DNA of 64,000 bases. Origin: DATKJS01 sp964551995. Its GTDB lineage: Bacteria > Acidobacteriota > Aminicenantia > Aminicenantales > Saccharicenantaceae. The translations under genes were made by a program, and so were the position numbers. Below are positions 53,235 through 62,206 of this stretch, piece by piece (within the stretch, counting starts at the first letter, position 1; the number at the start of each line of letters is the position of its first letter). The notes under the pieces are model-generated. The model worked only from the letters and a program-made list of their open reading frames with translations, was not told where the DNA came from and made no database searches. The DNA is taken from assembly GCA_964551995.1 (NCBI GenBank), contig CAZKFD010000032.1, positions 1 through 64,000 of the forward strand. The letters run 5' to 3'.

Positions 53235-53529
53235 ATCTTCCTCCAAAAGAGAATTTTCTATAGCAAAGTCCCGCTGCCGTCAAGCGGAATCGGAACCGCT
53301 GCCGCTCTAAATCGCGTGGCATTGCCATGGCGTTTTGTGGCATTGTTGCCTGCGTTGGCGCCGGAGCGCCCCGCTCTGCTGTGGGTGGAAGGGGACTAGC
53401 GCCGCGCCATCCGTCCGGCAGGAAGCGCATTCCGATTTATTATACTCCAGCCTTCCGCGAGACTCGATCGTTCCCAGGAATCGCAAAAATTCAGTGGAGA
53501 ATGACGGCCGGGCGGCTTAAAATAGGGAC

Positions 53530-55035
53530 ATGATCACGAACCGGGGGTCGGCGCCGTCCGGACGCGGCCCGGGCCTCCGGCATGCGGTGCTGATCGTGCT
53601 CGCCGGCCTGGCTTTTCTCGCCGCGGGTTGCGAGACGGAGCAGAAGGCGCTGATGGAGAGCCGCATCCACAAGGTCGAGAAGGGCCTGCTCCGGGCGATT
53701 TATCTCAAAGGCCAGACGCCCGAGAAGCTGCCCCTCGAAACGCGCCTGCAGTTCTACAAGGTCCCCGGAGCGAGCATCGCCCTCATGGACAAGGATGGCC
53801 TCGAATGGGCGCGGGGCTATGGCGTCCGGGACGCTCACGCGCGCGAGCCCGTCACCACGGATACCATCTTTCAGGCCGGCACCCTCGCCCAGCCGCTCGC
53901 TGCGGCCGCGGCCTTGTGGCTCGTCGACCAGGGGCGGCTCGGCCTCGACGAGGACGTCGACTTCCGGCTGAAGAGCTGGAAAGTCCCTCGCAACCGCTTC
54001 ACCGAGAAGGCCAAGGTCACGCTGCGCGAGATCCTAGCCGGATCGGCGGGCTTCGCCGACGTGGAGATGCCCGGGTTTCCCGTGGACCAGAAGCCGCCCT
54101 CTCTGGAGGACCTTCTCGAAGGGAAGCCGCCGTCCGGCGGCGGCCCGGTCGAGCCGGTGTTCGTTCCCGGGATTGACGTGCGGCCCTCCCAGGCGGGCTT
54201 TGCCGTCCTCGAGCGGCTCCTAGAGGACGTGACATCGTCCCCGTTTCCCGCCTTCATCCGTGAAAGGGTCTTCGGGCCTCTCGGAATGACGGCGAGCACG
54301 TTCGCCTGCCCGCTGCCTGAGACGGAGAGGATCAACGCGGCCTCCGGCCACGGACGCGACGGCAGCCCCATCGGGGGCCGATGGCTCAACTACCCCGCCG
54401 CGGCGGCCGACGGTCTCTGGACAACTCCTTCAGAGCTTTTGGACTTCGCCTCCGATATCCTGCGGACGGCGATGGGCAAGGGCGGCCGGATCCTGTCGAC
54501 GGACGCGGCCCGAACCATGCTCAGCCGGCAGGCGGGAAACCGGGGGCTCGGGCTTGGGATCGAGGGGACGGGCGAAGACATCCGTTTCGAGCTCCGGGGA
54601 CGGACGCGGGGTTTCACATGCTCGCTCGACGTTTATCCTTATAAGGGCCAGGGGGCCGTGATCATGACGAACAGCGACAACGGCTTCATCCTTGCCGACG
54701 AAATCCTCCGGGCCGTTTCGGCGGCCTACGGATGGCCCGACTTCAAGCCCGAGGAGCGGCCCCTCTGCCGCCTCGACCCCTCGATCTACGAGCAGTACGT
54801 CGGACGCTACCGCGTCACCCCCGACTACATCCTGAATGTGACCTGGAAAGACTATTACCTGGTGATCCAGCCGACTGGTCAGGCGCCGACCAAGTTCTAC
54901 GTGGAGAACACGACGTTCTTCTTCTCCATAGACCCCTATATCCGGATTCAGTTCCTTCTCGGTGATCAGGGGAAGGTCACGGGCCTCCTCCTCTGGCAGC
55001 AGGATTTCAAGCAGGAAGCCGTGAAGATCGGCTGA
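53530..55035 (+). CDS. Beta-lactamase-fold (serine hydrolase) lipoprotein, catalytic residues lost
   Basis: 501 residues. A signal peptide ends at a lipobox-like LAAGC34. The body follows the class C beta-lactamase/PBP fold (IALMDKDGLEWARGYGV, DTIFQAGTLAQPLAAAAALWL, FPAFIRERVFGPLGMTASTF, AAADGLWTTPSELLDFA), then a ~90-residue C-terminal beta domain (YEQYVGRYRVTPDYILNV). The SxxK motif (usually GSxSKP) reads GTLAQP, so both Ser and Lys are replaced (Thr118, Gln121), and the usual YSGGGY segment reads RPSQAGF. It is predicted not to be a normal hydrolase and may only bind ligand. Confidence 0.8.
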   Translation: MITNRGSAPSGRGPGLRHAVLIVLAGLAFLAAGCETEQKALMESRIHKVEKGLLRAIYLKGQTPEKLPLETRLQFYKVPGASIALMDKDGLEWARGYGVRDAHAREPVTTDTIFQAGTLAQPLAAAAALWLVDQGRLGLDEDVDFRLKSWKVPRNRFTEKAKVTLREILAGSAGFADVEMPGFPVDQKPPSLEDLLEGKPPSGGGPVEPVFVPGIDVRPSQAGFAVLERLLEDVTSSPFPAFIRERVFGPLGMTASTFACPLPETERINAASGHGRDGSPIGGRWLNYPAAAADGLWTTPSELLDFASDILRTAMGKGGRILSTDAARTMLSRQAGNRGLGLGIEGTGEDIRFELRGRTRGFTCSLDVYPYKGQGAVIMTNSDNGFILADEILRAVSAAYGWPDFKPEERPLCRLDPSIYEQYVGRYRVTPDYILNVTWKDYYLVIQPTGQAPTKFYVENTTFFFSIDPYIRIQFLLGDQGKVTGLLLWQQDFKQEAVKIG

Positions 55036-55089
55036 TTCCCGGGCCGCCGGCCCCCGCCGGAACTCGGCCGCGGGCTCCGTTTCGTCGGC

Positions 55090-57663
55090 TCACGCCGCGT
55101 CCGGCGCGTGTCTTTGTGCCGGCCCCTGCTCCTGGACGAGGGTGTTGCCGATCTCGAGGAAGTGCTCCACGACCTCGGGATCGAACTGCGTCCCGGAACA
55201 CCGGATGATCTCCTTGACCGCGTACCTGTGGGAGGCGGCCTTCCGGTACGGCCTCTCCGATGTGATCGAATCGTAGGCGTCGGCGACGGCCATGATCCGG
55301 GCGCCGAGCGGGATCTCCCGGCCTTTCAGCCGGTCGGGGTATCCTGAGCCGTCGTAGTGCTCGTGGTGGGCGCGCACGACCTTGGCGATCTCCTTGAGCT
55401 CGAGGACGGGCTTGAGAATGCTCTCGCCCCGGGCCGGGTGCTCCTTGATGAGGGCGAACTCCTCGTCGGTGAGCCGCCCCGGCTTGTTGAGGACGGTTTC
55501 CGGCACGGCGATCTTGCCGACGTCGTGCAGGAGGCCGGCCAGCTCGAGGTCGCCGAGCTCCTTTTCGCTGAAGCCCATCGTGCGGGCGATCTTCAGCGTA
55601 AACTCGGTGACGCGGGTCGAATGGTGCCGGGTGTATTCGTCCTTGGCGTCGATGGCCGTGACGAGGGATTTGACCGTGGAGAGGAACAAGGAGCGCTGCT
55701 GGTCGACGAGGTCGGACGTCCGCATCTTGAGATTGCGGTTGAGAAGGGCCAGTTCGGATTCGACCTGCCGGATCCGGAGCAGGGACCGGATCCGGGCTTT
55801 GAGCTCGACGGAGTCGAAAGGCTTGGAAATGTAGTCATCGGCCCCGGCCTTGATGCCCTCGGCCAGCATCTCGGCCCCCGTCCGCGCAGTCACGAGCATG
55901 ACCGGGATGTGCTTCAGGGCTTCGTCGGCCTTGACCGCCTTGGCGAACGCATAACCGTCCATTCCGGGCATCATGACGTCGCAGAGGACGAGGTCGGGAT
56001 TCTTGTCCCTCAGGATCGTCAGCCCCCTCTCGGCCGACGTCGTGAGCTCGATGTCGAACTCGTCGGCCAGGAGCATCTTCATCAGCTTGAGGACCTCGGG
56101 GTTGTCGTCGATGGCCAGGATCTGGGAGTCGTGCGTCTTCGGGGCGCCGGCCTCCTCGCGACCGATGTCCACCCGCTCCAGGTCGACGAGCTGAAGCCGG
56201 CGGAAGTCGGTGACGATGTCCTGGACGCGGGGCTCCTGGGTGTCGGTGATCCTTCGCCTGAGCCCGACGGGCTGTTCCTCCTGGCGGCGGTCGATGACCT
56301 CGTCGGAGAAGTGATCCTCGCCCTTCAGGATCTCCACCGTGAACCGGGCGCCCTTGCCGAGCTCGCTCTCGGCGCGGATAGTCCCCTGGTGAAGGTTGAC
56401 GATCTCCCTGGCCAGAGCCAGGCCGATGCCCGTCCCCTCGTGGGCCCGGGAGCTCGAGCCGTCGACCTGGGAGAACCGGTCGAAGATCGACTCGATCATG
56501 TTCGCGGGGATGCCGATCCCGGTATCTTCAACGGCCATGGATACGATGTTGTCCTTGTCCTCGACGTAGAGGGTGATCTTGCCGCCCTTAGGCGTGAACT
56601 TGAGGGCGTTGGAGAGGAGATTGAGGACGACTTTCTCGAACTGGTCCGGGTCGATCGTCAGATCGATCTGATGCGGGGGATGCTGGAAGTAGAGCCGGAT
56701 CTGCTTCTGGTCGGCCAGCGGCTTGACCGAATTCAGCAGCGAGCTTGTGAAGTCGATGAAATTCACGGGCTTCGGCTTGAGCCGCATCTTTCCCTCCTCG
56801 AGCTTGTTCAGGTCGAGGAGGTTGTTGATGAGTTTGAGGAGCTTGTATCCGTTGCGCTGCATCGTTTCGAACGCCTCTCTCTGGCTCGCGGAGAGCTTTC
56901 CCATCGTGCCGTCCAATACGGCCCGGAGCGGCGCGAGCATCAGGGTCAGGGGCGTCCTCAGCTCGTGGTTGACGTTGGCGAAAAACTGGGTCTTGAGCTC
57001 GTCCAGGGTCTTGAGCTTGGCATTCGACTCCTGCAGTTTCTGCGTCGTCTCCTCGAGCTCGATGCGGTTACGGAGCTCGCGGCGGCGGATGTTATCCATA
57101 ATGTAGGAGCCGAGCGCGCCGACGACTATGATCGAGGTTAGAAAGAGTGCGTTGTTCGTCACGAACCGCCAGAAATGTATCACCTCGCCGTTGACGACGG
57201 CCGGCTTCTGGCCGCCCATGATCTTGACGGCGCTCGGAACCATGTACATCAGCCAGATCGAGGCATAGACGATGGCCGTTTCTCGGAAGGCGAGCGGGAT
57301 GAGCACCATGATGCCGATAACGATGATGTTCAAGCCCTGATAGTAGCTCGTCAGGAACCCTCCGAGCATCTGGATCATGACAGCGATGCCCGCCCCATCG
57401 AGCAAGGCCAGCAGGACCGCCAGACGGATGACTCCCTGGAGAGTCTTCGCTCGGGAGAGGAGGGCCATGATCACGATGACGAGGAGAACGACCGCCACGC
57501 GGATGATGAAAAACGCTTTCAGATATTGGGGGGAATAGACGGCGTCCAGGCCCAGAAATGTCAGGTACAAAACGATGCTCAGCAGCGCTGCGGTCCGCGT
57601 GCGGCCCCTCAGGTTATATTCCTTATTGAGGCGTTCTTCGAAATTCATATCTTTTTTAGGCAT
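55090..57663 (-). CDS. Hybrid histidine kinase with receiver and HD-GYP domains
   Basis: 857 residues from ATG 57663. Six or so membrane helices (about 20-195), coiled coil, HisKA with the His in FANVNHELRTPLTLML, ATPase domain (NLLSNALKFTPKGG, DTGIGIP, GTGIGLALAREI), a receiver with Asp in LVLCDVMMPGMDG, a linker coiled coil, and a C-terminal HD-GYP domain (HHSTRVTEFT, LLHDVGKIAVPE, HHEHYDGSGYPDRLKG). HD-GYP domains degrade cyclic di-GMP, so the protein couples membrane sensing to the messenger level. It overlaps the preceding PilZ-fusion gene by 8 bases. Confidence 0.92.
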   Translation of the reverse strand: MPKKDMNFEERLNKEYNLRGRTRTAALLSIVLYLTFLGLDAVYSPQYLKAFFIIRVAVVLLVIVIMALLSRAKTLQGVIRLAVLLALLDGAGIAVMIQMLGGFLTSYYQGLNIIVIGIMVLIPLAFRETAIVYASIWLMYMVPSAVKIMGGQKPAVVNGEVIHFWRFVTNNALFLTSIIVVGALGSYIMDNIRRRELRNRIELEETTQKLQESNAKLKTLDELKTQFFANVNHELRTPLTLMLAPLRAVLDGTMGKLSASQREAFETMQRNGYKLLKLINNLLDLNKLEEGKMRLKPKPVNFIDFTSSLLNSVKPLADQKQIRLYFQHPPHQIDLTIDPDQFEKVVLNLLSNALKFTPKGGKITLYVEDKDNIVSMAVEDTGIGIPANMIESIFDRFSQVDGSSSRAHEGTGIGLALAREIVNLHQGTIRAESELGKGARFTVEILKGEDHFSDEVIDRRQEEQPVGLRRRITDTQEPRVQDIVTDFRRLQLVDLERVDIGREEAGAPKTHDSQILAIDDNPEVLKLMKMLLADEFDIELTTSAERGLTILRDKNPDLVLCDVMMPGMDGYAFAKAVKADEALKHIPVMLVTARTGAEMLAEGIKAGADDYISKPFDSVELKARIRSLLRIRQVESELALLNRNLKMRTSDLVDQQRSLFLSTVKSLVTAIDAKDEYTRHHSTRVTEFTLKIARTMGFSEKELGDLELAGLLHDVGKIAVPETVLNKPGRLTDEEFALIKEHPARGESILKPVLELKEIAKVVRAHHEHYDGSGYPDRLKGREIPLGARIMAVADAYDSITSERPYRKAASHRYAVKEIIRCSGTQFDPEVVEHFLEIGNTLVQEQGPAQRHAPDAA

Positions 57664-60600
57664 TGATGTTCCTCGCTCTGGCCACGACGATGTATCCCTG
57701 GGAGGGGTCGCCATAGGAGGGGATGATCCTGTCGATGTCCCAGCCGGCGCTCTCCAGCAATCCTTCGAGCTTCTCCGGGTCGAAGAAGTCGAACGTCCCG
57801 GCTTCTTCCAGATCAACCAGGGCCTGGGCGTCGTTGAGGAAGGCCCGCAGGGATTCGAGGAGAACGGACTTCGGCCATTCTTTCGGCAAGGCCTCATCGG
57901 GCATGGCTTCGATCTTCTCCAGAAGGCGCGTGAACGGGCCCGAGGCGTCCGTATCCGGGTGCATGCTCGAGAGGACGAGCCGGCCTCCGGGCCTGATGAT
58001 CCGCCGGACCTCCCGCAGCGTCTCTTCTGGATTGAAGATGTAGGACAAGACAAGGCTCATCAGGATCTTGTTGTACCACCCCGCCCGGACCGGGAGATGC
58101 ATATTCCCCTCCAGGAATCCGGGGAGGGCGAGCCGGCGAAACGCGGGCTTTTTGTTTGTCCATCTTCTGACGTAGCGCGAGGCCATGTTGAAATCGACGA
58201 CGGTTCGGTATTCATGAAGCTCGTATTTCCTTTTCAGCCAATCGTCCAGAGTCGGCGAGATCGGCTCGCCGCGCAGAATCCGGTGCAACCGCGGGGAGTA
58301 GGTTTCCTGGATTTTCGTGGCGCTCTCGAGGCTCAGATTCTCGATCTTGTCGGCCAGCTCCTCGAAGCTTCCGGTCTCTCCGTTGAGGAACCGCTGGATG
58401 GGGAGGAAACGGCTCAGCTCAAGGTCTAGGCACAGAAAGTCAAGGCGTCCCGGGGATTTGAGGGCCTTATAGCGGGATACGAGCTTCTGCCAGGCCTTCC
58501 GCATTGCATCGGGAATCAGGTCAGCGATGGTGATCTGGGCCGGCAGCTCCAGGCCGCTTTCGAGGAGGTGCTCGACGAAGTTACCAGTCCCTCCGCCCAG
58601 GTCGAGAACCCGGTCGGTGGACAGGAGCTCTAGGGCCAGAAGCTGATCCTGCATGAGCTGCTGATAATCGTCCGACATGGCCATGATGTCGAAGCCAAGA
58701 AGGTTGTTTTCGCCGATCAGGTAACGGTGCCAGTAGGCCTTGCGGTTGTTGAGAGTGCGGGGCGGGAGCCGGTCCTTTTCGGACCGGCGCATGATCTCCA
58801 TCTCTCTTTTTGCGGGCAAAATGGGATGGATCATCGTCTTGTGGAGGAAACGATGAATCAACGAGGTGATTGTGCCGAACATGCGGAGAGCTTCTTTGGA
58901 TGTTCGGGCATTGTGGCCGATCGGGACGGAGATCACCTCGCGGGGGGCGTCGGCCTTGATGCTCATGACGTCCCTGACGAACTCAGCCCGGACCCACTTG
59001 TCATACTGGCCGTAGATCCATGTGATGGGGATGTGGATCTTGCCCATGTCCTCGCGGGCTTGCTCGAGCGTAGCGACGGAATTGGCGACTCCGTCGCCGA
59101 CGTAGGCATCCACGTTGACCAGGTTCCCGAGGACGGGCATCACGCCGAGCTTGATGCCCAGCTGGTAGTTCTCCAGAAAATCCAGGCCGCAGTTGACCCG
59201 GACCATGAGGTCGCGGAACTCGGGGGTCCCCATGCAGGCGATCCAATATTGGATGCGGTGGCGGTTGCCCTCGTCTCTGAGAACAACCCGAGCATCCAGG
59301 GCGGAGAACGAAAACGTCAGAAGGATGACCGGGCCCGGCCGGAGCTTCGGATTGAGATCGAGCCAATCCAGGATAGCGACGATGTCCGCGGCGCCCTGCG
59401 TGAAATTCGTGTTGAGCATCTCGTAGGGCGGCTCCGAGGATTCGGGATCGTTGTGGCTTTCCCCCTTCTTCCGGATGCCGTCGAAACGGATCACGGCGAG
59501 GGGCTTGTTCAGTTTCCGGAAGTTTTCGGTCAAGGTCAGGGCCAAGCCGAAGAGTGTTTCCTTGGTCTTTCCGAACGCCGGGGGGACAATGACGACCGGT
59601 ACGGGCTTCTCATCCAGAGGCAACGAGGAATCGAGAAGGCCCACGATCTCCTCCCCCTTGCGGGTCTCTACCCGGATGACGTCATGGGATCGAGGGACGG
59701 AAGAGAGTGTGTCGGGTGTCTCGTCTTGCCTCGGCTTTGCGGCGGGCCTCTCCGGCAGTTCCTCGGGCGTGTGCCCCGGGTCAAACTCGGGAGCCTGGAC
59801 CGATTGTATGCTCATCCGCCCGATCCCGAACTGGATGCCGTATTTCATGCCATAAAGGGAATCGTCGCCGGCGCGGGCCACGTAGCGGACCTCGCCGCTC
59901 TCCGTCCAGAGAGGCCGGCGGCCGTCGAGGATGGTGATCGTTTCGAGGGGCGTCCCCCGCAGCAGGACCTGGGCGTGGGCGTCGGCGACGAAGCTGACGC
60001 CTCCCGGACTGATATCCGTGATCCGGCCGGTGATGCTCGAGCTGAACGGCGGCGGCAGGGGGATTTCGATCCGGAGATTGCCGTAGGGGGAGAAGCGCTT
60101 CTCGTTCCGCTTCTCTGAGTAGAACATGACCCTGGGGAAAAGGCAGACGAGCTCCCGGCCGTCCGGCGCGATCCGTGAAATCATTGTCTCGAAGTTGTAC
60201 GTTGCGTACCCGATCTGGAAAGAGACGAAAATGAGGTCCGAAGTCTTGAACTTGATGTTGAGGTCCTCGCCCTTCAGGGTGCACGTGGACGGCGGTTTGA
60301 GGTCGGAGAACTCCAGGATCTCGGGGGGCCGGGACTGGGTGTGGACGGCCGCCACCTCCACATGGTCCCGGTGGGCCGCCCGCATGAGCGATTCGATCTT
60401 GAAGGCGTCCGAGAAGAGGACCATCTCGTCGGTCTTCAGGAATGGGTACCGGACTTTGAGTTCGGCCAGGTCCCGGACCGTCACGTAGTCGGAGAGAAAC
60501 TGGAGGATCGAGCCCCGGCTCTCTTCGTCGAGGGTCTTGAACTCGATGCCGACCCCTCCCTGGTCGATGTCGTGACGGACGATGCGGCCGCTCACCTCGT

Positions 60601-61225
60601 ACTGGCGGCCGTCGGGGAGCGTGATCTTCATGGGGACCGCCGAGCCCTCGGGGACGAAGGACATCGTCTTGAGGAAGATCCCGTTCTCGCTGAGGTTGAG
60701 GACCTCGGCCTGGTCGGGTCCCTCGGTTTCGATCCGGATGTCCGAGGAGCCGTTCAGGTTGACGCGCATGGACGTCCGCTTTTCGCGGGAACGCTGGGCG
60801 ATGAGGAAGCCGACATTGTGCCGGATCTCGACCGGGTCGGCGGGCTTGGGGCACGAGAAGTCGATCCGGCCGTAGCTCGCGAGATCGGCAGCCGTCCCGT
60901 TTGACGGGGAGTCCGTCAGCAGGATCTTGACGACGGAATCAGAGCCCTTGAACATCTCGTGGAGGAAACGGAGGAGCTCCGTCCCCTTCATCCGGGGGAG
61001 GTCTTCGTTGACGATAAGGACATTGACTTCCGGAAGGGCCTTGATCAGCTGGATGGCTTCGATGCCGCTTGTCGCAGTATGAACCGTGTACGAATCGCGG
61101 AAGGTCCGCTGGAGCTTCTCGAGGTAGGACAGGTCATCGTCGACGCAGAGCATGACGGGTCCATTGGTAGCCGCTTGGGGCCTTCCTGTGGTCATTTGGG
61201 CCATCGACCGTATACTTCGGCGCAT
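57656..61225 (-). CDS. REC-PilZ-PilZ-LuxD-like acyltransferase-methyltransferase fusion
   Basis: 1189 residues, five domains. (1) Receiver, ~22-142: acidic CVDDD and Lys127 kept, but the phospho-acceptor is Asn73 (VNEDLP). (2) PilZ, ~147-245: R150xxxR154 and N177LSENG. (3) Second PilZ-like, ~370-470: R373xxxR377 and D404ISPGG. (4) Alpha/beta hydrolase, ~512-800, like the LuxD myristoyl transferase: TFSFS (Ser639), Asp742 in GQYDKWV, His771 in IGHNART. (5) SAM methyltransferase, ~825-1185: VLDLGGGTGNF. Both PilZ domains keep cyclic di-GMP binding residues. Operon partner: the HD-GYP hybrid kinase. Substrates of domains 4 and 5 unknown. Confidence 0.85.
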   Translation of the reverse strand: MRRSIRSMAQMTTGRPQAATNGPVMLCVDDDLSYLEKLQRTFRDSYTVHTATSGIEAIQLIKALPEVNVLIVNEDLPRMKGTELLRFLHEMFKGSDSVVKILLTDSPSNGTAADLASYGRIDFSCPKPADPVEIRHNVGFLIAQRSREKRTSMRVNLNGSSDIRIETEGPDQAEVLNLSENGIFLKTMSFVPEGSAVPMKITLPDGRQYEVSGRIVRHDIDQGGVGIEFKTLDEESRGSILQFLSDYVTVRDLAELKVRYPFLKTDEMVLFSDAFKIESLMRAAHRDHVEVAAVHTQSRPPEILEFSDLKPPSTCTLKGEDLNIKFKTSDLIFVSFQIGYATYNFETMISRIAPDGRELVCLFPRVMFYSEKRNEKRFSPYGNLRIEIPLPPPFSSSITGRITDISPGGVSFVADAHAQVLLRGTPLETITILDGRRPLWTESGEVRYVARAGDDSLYGMKYGIQFGIGRMSIQSVQAPEFDPGHTPEELPERPAAKPRQDETPDTLSSVPRSHDVIRVETRKGEEIVGLLDSSLPLDEKPVPVVIVPPAFGKTKETLFGLALTLTENFRKLNKPLAVIRFDGIRKKGESHNDPESSEPPYEMLNTNFTQGAADIVAILDWLDLNPKLRPGPVILLTFSFSALDARVVLRDEGNRHRIQYWIACMGTPEFRDLMVRVNCGLDFLENYQLGIKLGVMPVLGNLVNVDAYVGDGVANSVATLEQAREDMGKIHIPITWIYGQYDKWVRAEFVRDVMSIKADAPREVISVPIGHNARTSKEALRMFGTITSLIHRFLHKTMIHPILPAKREMEIMRRSEKDRLPPRTLNNRKAYWHRYLIGENNLLGFDIMAMSDDYQQLMQDQLLALELLSTDRVLDLGGGTGNFVEHLLESGLELPAQITIADLIPDAMRKAWQKLVSRYKALKSPGRLDFLCLDLELSRFLPIQRFLNGETGSFEELADKIENLSLESATKIQETYSPRLHRILRGEPISPTLDDWLKRKYELHEYRTVVDFNMASRYVRRWTNKKPAFRRLALPGFLEGNMHLPVRAGWYNKILMSLVLSYIFNPEETLREVRRIIRPGGRLVLSSMHPDTDASGPFTRLLEKIEAMPDEALPKEWPKSVLLESLRAFLNDAQALVDLEEAGTFDFFDPEKLEGLLESAGWDIDRIIPSYGDPSQGYIVVARARNINA

Positions 61226-61384
61226 AATATTCCATGTCGAGAATTTAGTCGCGCTGAGGGGGCTTGCGTGAAAATCATGTATGTCCTTGAAAATAAACAG
61301 CTATTTTAGCAGGAATTCCACGCGGTTCAAATGATTGCAAATCGATACACCTATATTTATTAGCGTCCATAACTATCCACACAA

Positions 61385-61413
61385 AATGTAGTAGATTCAG
61401 GGAGGGCTGTCAA
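61385..61413 (-). promoter_or_regulatory. Promoter of the PilZ-fusion/HD-GYP operon
   Basis: On the minus strand TTGACA (61413-61408), 17 bp, TACATT (61390-61385). The -35 overlaps the stop codon of the O-methyltransferase gene. A ~150-nt AT-rich leader follows before ATG 61225. Confidence 0.6.
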
Positions 61414-62096
61414 GCGCGGCTTTTCTTTTTGTAGCTCAGGGAGATGCCGCCGCTCGGCGTGGAGTCGATGACTGTTTCCATATAGTCGAGCCCTCGGACG
61501 TATTCCAGGAAATCCCGGATGCCCCTCATGAAGCCGAGGCTGACGACGTTGTGGACGGCGAAACATCCGCCGACCTCGAGCTTGGGCAGGACGGCCTTGA
61601 AGTAATTGAGGGTCCAGTTCTTGTCCGCGTCGATGAAGACGAAGTCGAAGGGGCCGGGGAGGTCTTGGATAAGCTCGTGGCCGTCGGCCAGCCTGGCATC
61701 GATCAGGGATTCGAGGCCGGAGGCCTTGAAATTCTGGATGGCCCGGAGGTGGCGGAACTCGTCGATCTCGACCGTAATCAGCCGCCCTCCCGTCTTGCTC
61801 AGGGCCCAGGCCTGCCAGATGCCGGACCGTCCGGTCGAGGTGCCGATCTCGAGCGCCCGGGTGTAGTGGTGCTTCAGGATAAGATCGTAGAGAAAGCGGC
61901 CGTCGGCTTCGGTGACGTTTTCCTCCCGCCACTGACCTCTCTGGGATGCCAGGAAACTCCGGACCCGCGCGTCGAGGGCGGAGGTATCGCCGGGCAAGGC
62001 CGTTTGCCGGGCGGGAAAGGACGCGCCGTGCGGCGGGGTCAGAATGGCCAGGCCGAGGAGCAGGCCCCAGAGGAGAGGACGGCGACCGGCGCTCAT
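61410..62096 (-). CDS. Class I SAM-dependent O-methyltransferase with signal peptide
   Basis: 228 residues. The N-terminus looks like a signal peptide (MSAGRRPLLWGLLLGLAIL, then PPHGASFPA). The catalytic part follows the caffeoyl-CoA O-methyltransferase family: YTRALEIGTSTGRSGIW (SAM motif I), LITVEIDEFR, FDFVFIDADKNWTLNYF with metal-ligand type Asp, and GGCFAVHNVV. Methyltransferases of this class are normally cytosolic, because SAM is; an exported one is unusual. Strong own promoter. Confidence 0.83.
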   Translation of the reverse strand: MSAGRRPLLWGLLLGLAILTPPHGASFPARQTALPGDTSALDARVRSFLASQRGQWREENVTEADGRFLYDLILKHHYTRALEIGTSTGRSGIWQAWALSKTGGRLITVEIDEFRHLRAIQNFKASGLESLIDARLADGHELIQDLPGPFDFVFIDADKNWTLNYFKAVLPKLEVGGCFAVHNVVSLGFMRGIRDFLEYVRGLDYMETVIDSTPSGGISLSYKKKSRA

Positions 62097-62165
62097 ATCA
62101 TTTCACCGCCGCCGCGGGGAACTCGGCGGCAACGCCCCGGCCGGCAGTCCCCCGCGTCTAAGAAA

Positions 62166-62194
62166 AATATACGGGAGCCGCCCCGGGATGTCAA
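62166..62194 (-). promoter_or_regulatory. Strong promoter of the O-methyltransferase gene
   Basis: On the minus strand TTGACA (62194-62189), 17 bp, TATATT (62171-62166), ~70 bp before ATG 62096. Confidence 0.68.
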
Positions 62195-62206
62195 ACGGAC
62201 CCGGGT

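Noticed and set aside
57664..58053. N-terminal extension of the hybrid kinase frame
   Set aside because: It is out-of-frame methyltransferase coding DNA; ATG 57663 with a GAGG-type site is the sensible start.
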